From an uncultured Synergistales bacterium (GTDB lineage: Bacteria > Synergistota > Synergistia > Synergistales > Aminobacteriaceae), in contig CAJOMU010000003.1 of assembly GCA_905235735.1 (NCBI GenBank), positions 1-64,000 of the forward strand: a stretch of 64,000 bases of DNA, in the 5' to 3' direction. A program made the translations under genes and the position numbers. The notes beneath the pieces were generated by a model that was not told the DNA's origin, made no database searches, and worked only from the letters and a program-made list of their open reading frames with translations. This document shows positions 35,529 to 44,743 of this stretch, piece by piece. Every line of letters starts with the position of its first letter. The first letter of the stretch is position 1.

Positions 35529-36125
35529 ATGAATTTTCCTGTCAGTGAACATATGCTTGAAGAGAATTATGACGAGATTATGCCGCTCATCGATGAATTA
35601 TCCTGGCAAAGTCGTAATCGAATATGGGATACATGTCCTGAATTCGTGAAGTCCGCAGGAACTTGGGAATGCCTGAAGAAGATTCATGTTTTGATGTTCG
35701 AGGGACTGTTTGAGTTTTCGGGAATGCTTCGCACAAAGAATATCTCAAAGAGAGGATGCAGATTCGCAAATGCATTGTTCCTTGAGAAAATTATTCCCGT
35801 AATTGAAGATATGCCGCAGAAGAATTTTCATGACATCATAGAGAAATATATCGAGATGAATATTGCTCACCCATTCAGAGAAGGTAACGGAAGAGTTATG
35901 CGCTTGTGGCTTGATGCTATTCTTGAACGTGAACTTGATACTCGAATCAACTGGTCGAATATCTCTCGCAATGATTACCTTTCAGCAATGCAGAGAAGTC
36001 CGGTTAACTCTCTTGAACTTGAAGTGCTCCTCACACATAACATGCTTGCTCCTCATGAACTTAGCGATGAAGTTAAATTCATGGCCTCGCTGAATGCATC
36101 ATACGGTTACGAAAAATTTTCATGA
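35529..36125 (+). CDS. Fic/DOC-family protein
   Basis: A 198-residue single-domain protein that probably transfers AMP or another nucleotide moiety to a target protein. The active-site signature HPFREGNGR is complete at 114-122, including the catalytic His114, and a flap-like strand is present at about 64-72. ATG 35529 (GAGGTGAT about 6 nt upstream) is preferred to GTG 35520. No inhibitory helix ([S/T]xxxE[G/N]) was recognised at either end, and no small antitoxin gene is adjacent. The next gene, hisH, begins 43 bp later and looks unrelated in function. Confidence 0.85.
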   Translation: MNFPVSEHMLEENYDEIMPLIDELSWQSRNRIWDTCPEFVKSAGTWECLKKIHVLMFEGLFEFSGMLRTKNISKRGCRFANALFLEKIIPVIEDMPQKNFHDIIEKYIEMNIAHPFREGNGRVMRLWLDAILERELDTRINWSNISRNDYLSAMQRSPVNSLELEVLLTHNMLAPHELSDEVKFMASLNASYGYEKFS

Positions 36126-36168
36126 TGTGGTATAGTGAATCAAAAATTTTCACGAAGGGTATTATTTC

Positions 36169-36777
36169 ATGATTGCAATCGTAAATTACGGCGTGGGAAA
36201 TCTATTCTCACTCGAATCTTCTTTCAATGCTATAGGTCAGAATGTCATCGTTACTTCAGATCCTAATGACCTTAAACACTCAGACAGAATAATTCTGCCC
36301 GGCGTAGGTGCGTTTGAAGACGCAGCACGTAAACTCTTCGCGTCAGGATTAGCTGAACCTCTCATTGATGAAGCTCGCAAAGGCAAGCCAGTTTTAGGTA
36401 TATGTCTTGGAATGCAATTACTGTTCACGAAAAGCTATGAGTTCGGAGTTCATGACGGATTAAATCTCATTCCAGGAGACGTTAGACCTATTAGTGATAT
36501 TATTCCTGCTGACTTCAAGATTCCTCAGATAGGATGGAATTCACTTCACTTAACGAAGCCTTCAGGGCTATTCGCAAATTCTCATGAAGGAGATTACGTT
36601 TACTTCGTGCATTCGTATTCTGCGTTCTGCGATTCAGGTTACATCACTGCAATTACAGATTATGGTGCTGGTCTCACTGCGGCGGTTCAGTTCGGGAACG
36701 TCTACGGTGCACAGTTTCACCCTGAGAAAAGCGGCAATGTAGGCTTGAATATGCTTCGTGCGTTCTGTGAGGTGTAA
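36169..36777 (+). CDS. hisH: Imidazole glycerol phosphate synthase, glutaminase subunit
   Basis: A 202-residue class I glutamine amidotransferase that supplies ammonia to HisF. The nucleophile is C79 in LGICLGMQLL. The catalytic His/Glu lie in AQFHPEKSG near residue 184. The N-terminal VNYGVGNLFSL fits HisH. It is the first gene of a tightly spaced histidine-cobalamin run. hisA begins 1 bp after its stop. The hisG, hisD, hisB and hisC genes are not in this window. Confidence 0.96.
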   Translation: MIAIVNYGVGNLFSLESSFNAIGQNVIVTSDPNDLKHSDRIILPGVGAFEDAARKLFASGLAEPLIDEARKGKPVLGICLGMQLLFTKSYEFGVHDGLNLIPGDVRPISDIIPADFKIPQIGWNSLHLTKPSGLFANSHEGDYVYFVHSYSAFCDSGYITAITDYGAGLTAAVQFGNVYGAQFHPEKSGNVGLNMLRAFCEV

Positions 36778-36778
36778 C

Positions 36779-37498
36779 ATGATTATTCTTCCGGCAATCG
36801 ATTTGTTTCACGGTCAGGCAGTCAGACTTCTTCGGGGAGATTACGACAACATGACCGTTTATGACACTGAACCTGTGAACACTGCGATGAAGTTCAAAGC
36901 GTCTGGTGCAGAATGGATTCATATTGTCGATCTCGAAGGTGCGAAGTCAGGTGATACTCCCAACATCAAAACTGTAACTGAGATAAAACGTTCATGTAAT
37001 CTCAAGTGTGAGGTTGGCGGAGGAATTCGGGACATGAAGACCATTGAACGTTACATTGAATCTGGAATAGACCGCGTGATTCTCGGAACTGCGGCAGTAA
37101 CTCATGAAGGTTTCGTTAGGGAAGCAGTTAATGCCTTCGGAAGTGAACACGTTGCTGTAGGCGTTGACATTAAGAATGGGAACGTTGCGATTAAAGGCTG
37201 GATTGAAAGTTCAGATGTAAATGCGTTCGAGTTCTGTAGACGAATGGAGAATGACGGCGTTGATGTTATCATATGCACGGATATTTCACGGGACGGAGCA
37301 ATGAAAGGCACTAACAGAGAACTCTATGATGCAATGAGCAGACAGTTTAACATGAAGATAATCGCGTCTGGAGGAGTAAGCTCACTTGATGACGTGAAAG
37401 CACTCGCAGGAATGAATCTTTATGGTGCGATTATAGGCAAGGCATATTACACAGGAGCAATAGACTTGAAACAGGCAATAGAGGCGGCGAAATCATGA
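36779..37498 (+). CDS. hisA: ProFAR isomerase
   Basis: A 239-residue TIM-barrel enzyme for the fourth step of histidine synthesis (ProFAR to PRFAR isomerisation). The true start is ATG 36779, giving MIILPAIDLFHGQAVRLLRGDY, the family N terminus with the catalytic Asp8. CEVGGGIRDMKTIE and IASGGVSSLDDVKAL are the phosphate-binding loops. The open frame extends 7 codons upstream into hisH, but that part is not conserved. Its end overlaps hisF by 4 bp. Confidence 0.96.
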   Translation: MIILPAIDLFHGQAVRLLRGDYDNMTVYDTEPVNTAMKFKASGAEWIHIVDLEGAKSGDTPNIKTVTEIKRSCNLKCEVGGGIRDMKTIERYIESGIDRVILGTAAVTHEGFVREAVNAFGSEHVAVGVDIKNGNVAIKGWIESSDVNAFEFCRRMENDGVDVIICTDISRDGAMKGTNRELYDAMSRQFNMKIIASGGVSSLDDVKALAGMNLYGAIIGKAYYTGAIDLKQAIEAAKS

Positions 37499-38253
37499 TA
37501 ACGAAACGAATAATCCCATGCTTGGACGTTCGTAACGGGCGAGTGGTCAAAGGCGTAAACTTTCAGGGATTGAATGACGTGAATTCCCCCGTTGAACTCG
37601 CGAAATACTACAGCGATAACGGTGCTGATGAATTAGTCTTCTATGACATAACTGCATCGTCTGACGGTCGCAAGATTTTCACTGACATTCTTCGTGAGAC
37701 TGCAAGAAACGTATTCATTCCCCTCACTGTTGGAGGCGGCATATCTGGTGTGTCTGACTTCGAGAGAGTGCTGTCATGCGGTGCGGACAAGGTGAGCGTG
37801 AATACAGGAGCAATCATGAACCCGAATCTCATTCCTGAAGCGGCAAAATTATACGGCTCTCAATGTGTCGTAATATCGGCTGACGTTAAGCGAGTTGATG
37901 GTCAGTTTCACGTCTTCGCGAGGGGAGGACGCGATGATACAGGCATTGAGGCTATCGGCTGGATTCGCAGATGTGTTGATGCAGGTGCAGGTGAGGTTGT
38001 TCTGAATTCAATTGACACTGACGGAGTGAAACAGGGATTTGATTTAGAGATGCTCAAGGCAGTATGTGATGTAGTGAGCGTTCCTGTCATTGCGTCAGGA
38101 GGTGCAGGTTCAATTGATGATTTCATCAGCCTCTTTAAGACTGTTCCGGGAGTTGATGCAGGACTTGCCGCGTCAATCTTTCACTTCGGAGAGGTTGCAA
38201 TCATGGACTTGAAACACAGAATGTATGATGAAAATATACCAGTGAGGTTATAA
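37495..38253 (+). CDS. hisF: Imidazole glycerol phosphate synthase, cyclase subunit
   Basis: A 252-residue TIM-barrel partner of HisH that makes imidazole glycerol phosphate and [20 protein letters not shown] (with catalytic Asp11), [23 protein letters not shown] (second catalytic Asp) and [12 protein letters not shown] are all present. ATG 37495 overlaps the stop of hisA (ATGA), and hisIE follows 2 bp after its stop, so translational coupling is likely across hisA-hisF-hisIE. Confidence 0.97.
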   Translation: MITKRIIPCLDVRNGRVVKGVNFQGLNDVNSPVELAKYYSDNGADELVFYDITASSDGRKIFTDILRETARNVFIPLTVGGGISGVSDFERVLSCGADKVSVNTGAIMNPNLIPEAAKLYGSQCVVISADVKRVDGQFHVFARGGRDDTGIEAIGWIRRCVDAGAGEVVLNSIDTDGVKQGFDLEMLKAVCDVVSVPVIASGGAGSIDDFISLFKTVPGVDAGLAASIFHFGEVAIMDLKHRMYDENIPVRL

Positions 38254-38255
38254 GT

Positions 38256-38909
38256 ATGGTTGATATTAATGAACTGAAATTTGATTCTAACGGGCTAATT
38301 CCCGCAATTGTCGTTGATGATGATTCTGGTGATGTTCTCACTCTCGCTTACATGAACCGTGAGAGCCTGAATATATCACTTGAAAAGAAACTGACGTGTT
38401 TCTGGAGTCGTTCACGTCAGGAATTATGGCTGAAGGGTGAAACCAGCGGGAACTATCAGCACATAAAGGAAATAGTTGCGGATTGCGACCGTGATGCATT
38501 GCTCGTGTATGTTAAGAAGGACGGCCCTGCTTGCCATTTGGGTAATGCTTCATGCTTCGTTGATGACCTCATGATACGCGAGAAGGAAGCGCACGAGAAG
38601 TTCACAGTCTGCGGGTTAATGGAACTGATTAAAGGCAGGAAGACAGAGAAAGTTGAAGGTTCATATACTACATATCTGTTTGAGAAGGGATTAGATAAGA
38701 TACTCAAGAAGATTGGTGAAGAAAGCTCTGAAGTCATAATTGCGTCAAAGAACAGCAAACAGGAAGCAGTATACGAGATTTCAGACCTGATTTATCATCT
38801 GCTCGTGCTCATGGCCGAAATGGGAATTGAGATTAAAGACATCATAAAGGAATTAGCATCACGTCATGTGATAGACAAGAAAGTTAAGCAGGAGAAAATG
38901 ACTTCATGA
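38256..38909 (+). CDS. hisI: Bifunctional phosphoribosyl-AMP cyclohydrolase / phosphoribosyl-ATP pyrophosphohydrolase
   Basis: A 217-residue HisIE fusion covering steps 2 and 3 of histidine synthesis. The N-terminal cyclohydrolase domain (about 1-105) has [20 protein letters not shown] and [10 protein letters not shown] with metal-binding cysteines (including [11 protein letters not shown]). The C-terminal pyrophosphohydrolase domain (about 115-205) has [16 protein letters not shown] and the [12 protein letters not shown] helix. It is followed by the PHP phosphatase with a 4 bp overlap. Confidence 0.95.
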   Translation: MVDINELKFDSNGLIPAIVVDDDSGDVLTLAYMNRESLNISLEKKLTCFWSRSRQELWLKGETSGNYQHIKEIVADCDRDALLVYVKKDGPACHLGNASCFVDDLMIREKEAHEKFTVCGLMELIKGRKTEKVEGSYTTYLFEKGLDKILKKIGEESSEVIIASKNSKQEAVYEISDLIYHLLVLMAEMGIEIKDIIKELASRHVIDKKVKQEKMTS

Positions 38910-39685
38910 TACTTTCAGACTTTCATGTTCATACATGCTATTGCGACGGCAAAGATTCACCCGAAGATGTTGTGATTGAAGCAATATCGCGAGGAATGAA
39001 GAAACTCGGTTTTTCCGGGCATTCTTACACATGGTTTGATGAAGAGCCGTGCATGTCCAAAGACGGAACGGAAGAATACAAGCGTGAAATCTGGAAGCTG
39101 AAGCGTAAATATGAAGCACAGATTGAGATTCTCTGCGGAACTGAACAGGATTATTATTCGGATATGCCGGTTGATGATTATGACTTCGTTATCGGCTCAG
39201 TTCATTACGTGAAATGCGGCAATGAATACATTCACGTTGACCATAAGCCCGAAATGCTGACTGACGCGATAGATAAATACTTCGCAGGTGATACTTATGC
39301 ACTGGCAGAAGCATATTATGATTCGGTTTCTGATGTCGTGAACAGAACACATGCAGACATAATAGGACACTTTGATTTACTCACGAAGTTCAATGAACAG
39401 GTACGAATCTTCGATGAGGATAATGAACGCTATGTTACCGCGTCAAATAATGCACTGGATATGTTACTGAAGACAGGAAAGCCATTCGAGATTAACACGG
39501 GAGCAGTCTCACGAGGATACAGAACCTCACCGTACCCGTCTGAACGCATTCTGAAGTATATTGCAGAACATAACGGGACTGTCATTATGTCGAGCGATTC
39601 ACACGACAAGAACAATCTCATGTATGCATTTAATGAGTGTGAAGAACTTGCGCGTAAACTTGGCCTGAAGGTTGTTGAGCTATGA
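38906..39685 (+). CDS. hisK: PHP-family histidinol-phosphatase
   Basis: A 259-residue polymerase/histidinol-phosphatase-family metallophosphatase. The N-terminal [11 protein letters not shown] (metal-binding HxH), GFSGHS, GTEQDYY, GHFDLL and SSDSHDKNN motifs fit the HisK/HisJ type, which dephosphorylates histidinol phosphate. The position after hisIE supports that substrate. It overlaps both neighbours by 4 bp. The gene symbol follows B. subtilis usage (hisK is also called hisJ). It is the last histidine gene before the cobalamin genes begin. Confidence 0.88.
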   Translation: MILSDFHVHTCYCDGKDSPEDVVIEAISRGMKKLGFSGHSYTWFDEEPCMSKDGTEEYKREIWKLKRKYEAQIEILCGTEQDYYSDMPVDDYDFVIGSVHYVKCGNEYIHVDHKPEMLTDAIDKYFAGDTYALAEAYYDSVSDVVNRTHADIIGHFDLLTKFNEQVRIFDEDNERYVTASNNALDMLLKTGKPFEINTGAVSRGYRTSPYPSERILKYIAEHNGTVIMSSDSHDKNNLMYAFNECEELARKLGLKVVEL

Positions 39686-40422
39686 TATATTTCATAGGTG
39701 CAGGGCCTGGAGCAAAAGACCTAATCACCGTGAGAGGAGCTAATATTCTGCGAATGGCAGGAATTATCGTGTATGCAGGTTCTCTCGTAAACCCTGAACT
39801 TGTTGCTGAATATGCAAGTCCGAAATGTGAATTGCATGACAGCTCACGATTGACGCTTGAGGAGATACTTGCGATTCTGCTTAGAGGCCATGAAGAGAAT
39901 ATTATTACTGTCAGACTGCATTCAGGAGACCCTTCGCTGTATGGTGCAGTGCGTGAACAGATGAATTATCTGCGGGAACGAAACATTCCATTTGAGGTTG
40001 TGCCGGGAGTAAGTTCACTCTTTGCCGCATCTGCTGCATTGAAGACAGAGTACATGATTCCCGGAATCACTCAGACGCTCGTGATTTCACGCATTGAAGG
40101 ACGTACTCATGTTCCGAATGATAATGCATCAGTTGCACTCTTTCTGTCAGCTGGAATGATTGAGCGTGCATGTTCGGAATTGATTGAACGGGGATATTCA
40201 CCAGACACTCCTGCGGCTGTGGTGTATCGTGCATCATGGCCTGATGAGAGGATCATTCGCGGAACTCTGGCAACTCTTCCGAAACTCTCAGACGGAATCA
40301 CTAAGAGTGCATTGATTCTTGTGGGTGAATTCCTGAACGATGACATAAACGCATACTCGAAGTTATACGACAAAAATTTTTCGCATGAATACAGAAATCA
40401 TAACAGCAGCATTCACGAATAA
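39682..40422 (+). CDS. cbiF: Cobalt-precorrin-4 C11-methyltransferase
   Basis: A 246-residue SAM-dependent tetrapyrrole methylase. The N-terminal [47 protein letters not shown] (the SAM loop) and VPGVSSLFAASAALK follow the CbiF/CobM pattern. It adds the C-11 methyl in the ring-contracting middle of anaerobic cobalamin synthesis. It begins inside the end of the histidinol-phosphatase gene (4 bp overlap) and its end overlaps cbiG by 38 bp, an unusually long overlap. Confidence 0.93.
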   Translation: MIYFIGAGPGAKDLITVRGANILRMAGIIVYAGSLVNPELVAEYASPKCELHDSSRLTLEEILAILLRGHEENIITVRLHSGDPSLYGAVREQMNYLRERNIPFEVVPGVSSLFAASAALKTEYMIPGITQTLVISRIEGRTHVPNDNASVALFLSAGMIERACSELIERGYSPDTPAAVVYRASWPDERIIRGTLATLPKLSDGITKSALILVGEFLNDDINAYSKLYDKNFSHEYRNHNSSIHE

Positions 40423-41371
40423 GGGAATAGATTTAGCGTTGAGACTTGGTTATAGAGTGTTTGTACCTGAGAGGTTATATCGTGAGGGTACAGAGGCAAT
40501 AACTGAACCGTTAAGCGTGTGGGCAGGAAGATATTTTCATTCGGTTATAGCGTTCGTGTTCATTGGTGCATGCGGAATTGCTGTGCGTTCTGTTGCTCCT
40601 CATCTCAAATCTAAGCTCACTGACCCTGCCGTTATTGTCATTGATGAAGCCGGAAAATTCGTTGTGCCGGTTCTATCTGGTCATATCGGAGGAGCGAATG
40701 AACTTGCGCGTATGATTGCTGATACGATTCATGCTCAGGCAGTCATAACGACAGCTACGGACGTGAATAATATTCCTGCGGTTGATGAATGGGCAGTGAA
40801 GAATGATTGCGTTATCGAGAATCCAGAGAACATAAAACGCGTTTCAGGTTCAATGCTTGAAGGACATTCTGTAGGCGTTGCTGTTACATCTGAGAATGTA
40901 CCTGCTCCGTTCCCTGTAACATTATGGCTGAGGCCAAGAGAGTTGGTGTTGGGTGTTGGGTGTCATAATGGAATTCATGCGGATGAATTTGAACATTCAG
41001 CAATTGATTTTCTTGCTGGTGCAGGTGTGAGCGTTCTATCACTGAAAGCACTTGCATCAATAGATAGACGAGCTAATGAACCTGCATTGATTTCGTTTGC
41101 GGAGAAACATAACATACCTTTTATTACGTTCAGTGCAGATGAGCTTAATGCGCTTACAGGGAAATTTTCGGGGTCTGATATTGTAAGGCGTTCAGTTGGG
41201 ACTGATTGCGTGTGTGAACGTTCATGTATGCTTGCGGCTGGAGAAAGAGCAGTGCTGTTACGGAGTAAATGCGTGTATGGTAATATGACATTTGCGTTAT
41301 CGAGGTGCGGCAGAAACAAAATGTACGCAGGAGGGAAATGTATACATGGCGGAATTAGATACGATAAATAA
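40385..41371 (+). CDS. cbiG: Cobalt-precorrin-5A hydrolase
   Basis: A 328-residue CbiG that opens the delta-lactone ring and releases acetaldehyde. The central IGACGIAVRSVAPHLKSKLTDPAVIVIDE and VPVLSGHIGGANELAR segments are diagnostic. The C-terminal half (RELVLGVGCHNGI) is the CbiG C-terminal domain. The start, ATG 40385, lies inside cbiF. The last part of the gene overlaps the start of the antitoxin-like gene by 26 bp; its final 20 or so residues (RCGRNKMYAGG...) are longer than usual and may be altered by an insertion here. Confidence 0.92.
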   Translation: MNTEIITAAFTNKGIDLALRLGYRVFVPERLYREGTEAITEPLSVWAGRYFHSVIAFVFIGACGIAVRSVAPHLKSKLTDPAVIVIDEAGKFVVPVLSGHIGGANELARMIADTIHAQAVITTATDVNNIPAVDEWAVKNDCVIENPENIKRVSGSMLEGHSVGVAVTSENVPAPFPVTLWLRPRELVLGVGCHNGIHADEFEHSAIDFLAGAGVSVLSLKALASIDRRANEPALISFAEKHNIPFITFSADELNALTGKFSGSDIVRRSVGTDCVCERSCMLAAGERAVLLRSKCVYGNMTFALSRCGRNKMYAGGKCIHGGIRYDK

Positions 41372-41696
41372 AAGTTACATGGAGAAACCTATTTTTATCA
41401 GACGTTCCTCACTCAGGCATTTGAAATTTAATGTCTCCATTTTTGAAGAAGATGACGGCTCTTTTACAGGCACACTTGAAGAACTCGATTTGATAGAAAA
41501 TGCACATTCAAAAGAAGATTGCATTGTTTCTTTGCTGAAGGCCATGAAGGAATATGCTCAGGATTTTTATAACGAATATAGCTTGTGGTCATCAGCACCT
41601 AACAGAAAAAATCATATACCTTATGTGCTGAAGATTCTTTCTGGGTCTGACAGTGAGCTTATGAGGGATATAGTATGCCAAAATGGAAAGAGCTAA
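41346..41696 (+). CDS. HicB-like antitoxin
   Basis: A 116-residue protein started at ATG 41346, about 10 nt after AGGAGG. The upstream part of the open frame lies within cbiG and is not used. Residues about 17-100 (SIFEEDDGSFTGTLEELDLIENA...) fit the partially degraded RNase-H-like fold of HicB-type antitoxins. The end overlaps the toxin gene by 22 bp. It sits inside the cobalamin operon between cbiG and cbiC, so its transcription probably depends on the operon promoter. Confidence 0.65.
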   Translation: MAELDTINKSYMEKPIFIRRSSLRHLKFNVSIFEEDDGSFTGTLEELDLIENAHSKEDCIVSLLKAMKEYAQDFYNEYSLWSSAPNRKNHIPYVLKILSGSDSELMRDIVCQNGKS

Positions 41697-41893
41697 AACG
41701 TTTCTGTGATAATGACGGCTGGGAATGCTATAAAGTTACAGATCATTATTTTTATCGTAAAATTCTTTCCAATGGCGAAATTTTGTTTACTAAAGTTTCA
41801 ATGGGAAGCGGAGAAATTCATAAACATATGTGGCAGCAAATTAGAAGCAGACAGCTTAAAGTAACTCAGGAATATTTCAACAGCAAAATATGA
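41675..41893 (+). CDS. HicA-like toxin
   Basis: A 72-residue basic protein (MPKWKELKRFCDNDGWECYKV...). The KELKRFCDNDGWE, DHYFYRKILSNGEILFTKVSMG and IHKHMWQQIRSRQLK segments suit a small dsRBD-fold mRNA interferase of the HicA type, a family often called cytotoxic translational repressor. A His in IHKHMW may be the catalytic one. Its start lies in the antitoxin gene and its stop overlaps the start of cbiC (ATGATG at 41890), so the pair is wedged into a coupled operon. Confidence 0.65.
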   Translation: MPKWKELKRFCDNDGWECYKVTDHYFYRKILSNGEILFTKVSMGSGEIHKHMWQQIRSRQLKVTQEYFNSKI

Positions 41894-42498
41894 TGATAAT
41901 ACAACCAAATGAAATTGAACTCGAAAGCATGAGAATAATTCACGAGGCTATAGGCGAGTATAATGGCCCTTCTGAAAACCTGCCTGTCATTATGCGCGTC
42001 ATTCATGCATCTGCTGACTTCGATTTTCTTCACACTCTCACGTTCTCACATAATGTAGTCAGTCTCGCTCGTAATGCCCTCCGCAATCACACTCCCATAA
42101 TCACAGATACGAATATGCTCATGTCCGGCATCACCAAACGTTACGGAGTGAAGATCATATGCTCAATGTCAGACGAAGACGTAAAGACCGAAGCGCAATC
42201 TCGAAATATTACGCGTGCAATCGTGAACATAGAACATGCAGTGAATAAATATCCCAATGCAATATACGCAATCGGAAATTCACCAACAGCTTTAATCCGT
42301 CTCTGCGAATTGATTCGTGAAGGTAAAGCAAATCCTTCACTCGTTATCGGTGTACCTGTAGGGTTCGTGAATGTCATTGAGGCTAAAGAAATGTTATCGG
42401 AACTCAAAGACATTCCAAGAATCATAGCTACGGGCAATAAGGGAGGAAGTACAATCGCTTGTGCAATCGTGAACGCTCTCCTCTACGGACTGGAATAA
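41890..42498 (+). CDS. cbiC: Cobalt-precorrin-8 methylmutase
   Basis: A 202-residue enzyme that moves a methyl group from C-11 to C-12 to give cobyrinate. RVIHASADFDF, TDTNMLMSGI, AIGNSPTALIRLCELIREGKANPSLVIGVPVGFVNVIEAKE and ATGNKGGST are all conserved CbiC segments; the catalytic His is in VIHAS. It starts at ATG 41890 or 41893. Its 3' end overlaps cbiD by 40 bp. Confidence 0.95.
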   Translation: MMIIQPNEIELESMRIIHEAIGEYNGPSENLPVIMRVIHASADFDFLHTLTFSHNVVSLARNALRNHTPIITDTNMLMSGITKRYGVKIICSMSDEDVKTEAQSRNITRAIVNIEHAVNKYPNAIYAIGNSPTALIRLCELIREGKANPSLVIGVPVGFVNVIEAKEMLSELKDIPRIIATGNKGGSTIACAIVNALLYGLE

Positions 42499-43526
42499 CT
42501 ACAGGCACATGTGCAGCAGGTGCAGCTAAAGCATACGCATTGTATCTCCGTTATGGTTCATGTCCCGATTACGTCAGCATAAAGAATCTTGAAGGCCATG
42601 TATTTACGCTTCACGTATTCAAAGAGGGAGATTCATTCGGAGTGATTAAGGATTCAGGCGATGATGTTTCTGACATAACAAATGGGGTAAAAGTTCTCGT
42701 TCATCTTGAAGTCCTTCAAGGCAATCATGAAATTATATTTGAAGCTGGCAATGGTGTTGGTACTGTTACGCTTCCAGGTCTCAAAGTCGGAATCAATGAG
42801 CCTGCAATAAATCCTGTTCCTAGAAAAATGATTGAGCTTGCCATTCGTGAAGTGATACCTGAGAAATCATTTCGCGTTATCATTTCCATTCCGAATGGTG
42901 AAGAACTCGCAAAGAAAACTTTTAATCCAAGATTAGGCATAATCGGAGGGTTATCGATATTAGGCACAACAGGCATAGTTAAACCCATGAATGAATCTGC
43001 ATTGCTTGAATCTCTAAGTCTCGAACTCAATATGATTCGTTCACTCGGATTCACTGAAGTATATATCACGTTCGCAGGTACAGGAGAAAAATTTCTGCGT
43101 CAGAGATTGAGAATCAAATCACGAAATGTAATTCAGTCTGGAAACTATATAGGCCATGTTCTTGATGAAGCAGCACGATTAGAATTCACTCACGCAGTCA
43201 TCTTCGGTCATCCAGGAAAGTTACTGAAGGTTGCATCCGGGAACTTCAACACTCACAACAGAATAGCAGACGGAAGACTTGAAGCACTCTGCACACAGCT
43301 CGCAATCATTGGGGTATCACGAAGCATGATTGAACGCGTATATCACAGCAACACTACGAATGAGGCAATGAGCATTGTTGATTCAGAAGGCTATAATGAG
43401 GTCTGGAATGTATTGGCAGAAATCGTATCGCGTAAATGCAGAGAGAGGACATGTAACAGCATGAAAGTTGATTCATATTTTGCTGACAATGACGGCAATA
43501 TTCTGGGGTATTATGTCGATGAATGA
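42459..43526 (+). CDS. cbiD: Cobalt-precorrin-5B C1-methyltransferase
   Basis: A 355-residue CbiD that methylates C-1 of the corrin ring. The start is TTG 42459, about 9 nt after GGGAGG (42441-42446); the conserved N terminus LRTGITTGTCAAGAAKAY follows at once, so TTG is well supported. PGLKVGINEPAINPVPRKMI, GISILGTTG-type GGLSILGTTGIVKPMNE, and HPGKLLKVASGNFNTHNRIADGR are family motifs. It overlaps cbiC by 40 bp and cbiET by 14 bp. Confidence 0.95.
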   Translation: MCNRERSPLRTGITTGTCAAGAAKAYALYLRYGSCPDYVSIKNLEGHVFTLHVFKEGDSFGVIKDSGDDVSDITNGVKVLVHLEVLQGNHEIIFEAGNGVGTVTLPGLKVGINEPAINPVPRKMIELAIREVIPEKSFRVIISIPNGEELAKKTFNPRLGIIGGLSILGTTGIVKPMNESALLESLSLELNMIRSLGFTEVYITFAGTGEKFLRQRLRIKSRNVIQSGNYIGHVLDEAARLEFTHAVIFGHPGKLLKVASGNFNTHNRIADGRLEALCTQLAIIGVSRSMIERVYHSNTTNEAMSIVDSEGYNEVWNVLAEIVSRKCRERTCNSMKVDSYFADNDGNILGYYVDE

Positions 43527-44703
43527 GATAGTTGTTGCTGGTGCAGGCATTGGAGATTTTACGCATGAAGTTCAAAGTGCACTGAATGAAGCTGATGTTG
43601 TGCTTGCAAGTTCACGGTTCAGAGATTTAATTCCTCAAGGTAAACGCATAATTGACCTGAAAGATTTTGATTCGTCGTTCAGTCAGCTTGAACATGAACA
43701 CGGTAACAAATTAATCCTTCTGTCTGGGGATTCGTGTCTGTTCAGTTTACTTCCGATGATAAAGAAACGTTTCATGAATATTCGTGTTCTGCCGGGCATA
43801 AGTTCTTTGCAGGTATTATGCGCCCGTGCATGTGAAATATGGAATGATGCAGTTATCTTGTCTGGACATGGCCGGACGTTAAGAGCAGGTACATTCCTGA
43901 ATATAGTTGAACGTAACCATCTCGTTATCCTCTTCTGCGACCGTAATATATCGCCTCAATGGGCATGTGAAAATCTCAATCGCATTCACGGAGATATTGA
44001 AGTCTTCATAGGGTGCAATCTTGGCCTCAATGATGAGCAGGTGTTTCACGGTAAACCAGAAGAGTTTATGTGTCAGAATTTCCCTGAGCTGTCGATAATC
44101 CTCGTGAAGAATCATAACGTCTATGTGCCGGTAAATTTTCATCTCCGCGATTCCGAATTCATACGCGAGAATAGTATCGTGATGACGAATGAATGTGTAC
44201 GTTCGGTTGTTCTGTCGCGTCTTAATCTCAATCATGATTCTGTCTTGTGGGACATAGGAGCAGGTTCGGGAAGCATAAGCATATCGGCAGGCCATGAAGA
44301 GATATACGCTGAGATTCACGCAATAGAGTACAGGCATGAAGCCGCAGATTTAATCTCACGCAACGCATCGCATTTTCACACTCATAATGTAATCATTCAT
44401 GAAGCACGTGCACTTGATGTTCTTCATACATTGCCTCAGCCTACACATATATTCATTGGAGGCTCTGAAGGTGAGCTTGACGGTATATTAGAATATATAT
44501 CACAAATGAAAAGCTCAGTTCAAATTATGATTGCATGCGTAACACTTGAGACTTTCAGCAGGGCATATGAAGTTCTAAGAGACTGGGAAAATTTCGAGGC
44601 AGTACAGATTTCGGTGAACACATCAAAGCATCTCAACCCTTCAATGACTCTCATAAATGCAAGAACTCCAGTAATGATTCTCAGCGCGAATCATAATGTA
44701 TAA
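43513..44703 (+). CDS. cbiET: Fused cobalt-precorrin-6B/7 methyltransferase-decarboxylase
   Basis: A 396-residue CbiE-CbiT fusion, like CobL. Starts at ATG 43513 or 43519 both follow GGGGTATT; the open frame extends further upstream but only within cbiD. The CbiE half (about 1-200) is a tetrapyrrole methylase (VVAGAGIGDFTHE, GDSCLFSLLPM, VLPGISSLQ). The CbiT half (about 210-390) is a Rossmann methyltransferase with LWDIGAGSGSISIS. It ends the cobalamin run; the cbiL, cbiH, cbiJ, cbiA and later genes are not in this window. Confidence 0.93.
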   Translation: MSMNEIVVAGAGIGDFTHEVQSALNEADVVLASSRFRDLIPQGKRIIDLKDFDSSFSQLEHEHGNKLILLSGDSCLFSLLPMIKKRFMNIRVLPGISSLQVLCARACEIWNDAVILSGHGRTLRAGTFLNIVERNHLVILFCDRNISPQWACENLNRIHGDIEVFIGCNLGLNDEQVFHGKPEEFMCQNFPELSIILVKNHNVYVPVNFHLRDSEFIRENSIVMTNECVRSVVLSRLNLNHDSVLWDIGAGSGSISISAGHEEIYAEIHAIEYRHEAADLISRNASHFHTHNVIIHEARALDVLHTLPQPTHIFIGGSEGELDGILEYISQMKSSVQIMIACVTLETFSRAYEVLRDWENFEAVQISVNTSKHLNPSMTLINARTPVMILSANHNV

Positions 44704-44743
44704 TAGCGCATTGAAAAAATTTTTTGACGGAGGAAGTTTCATC

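Noticed and set aside
42459-42560. Frameshift between cbiC and cbiD suggested by the missing ATG
   Set aside because: A TTG start with GGGAGG 9 nt upstream and the conserved N terminus directly after it explains the overlap without a frameshift.
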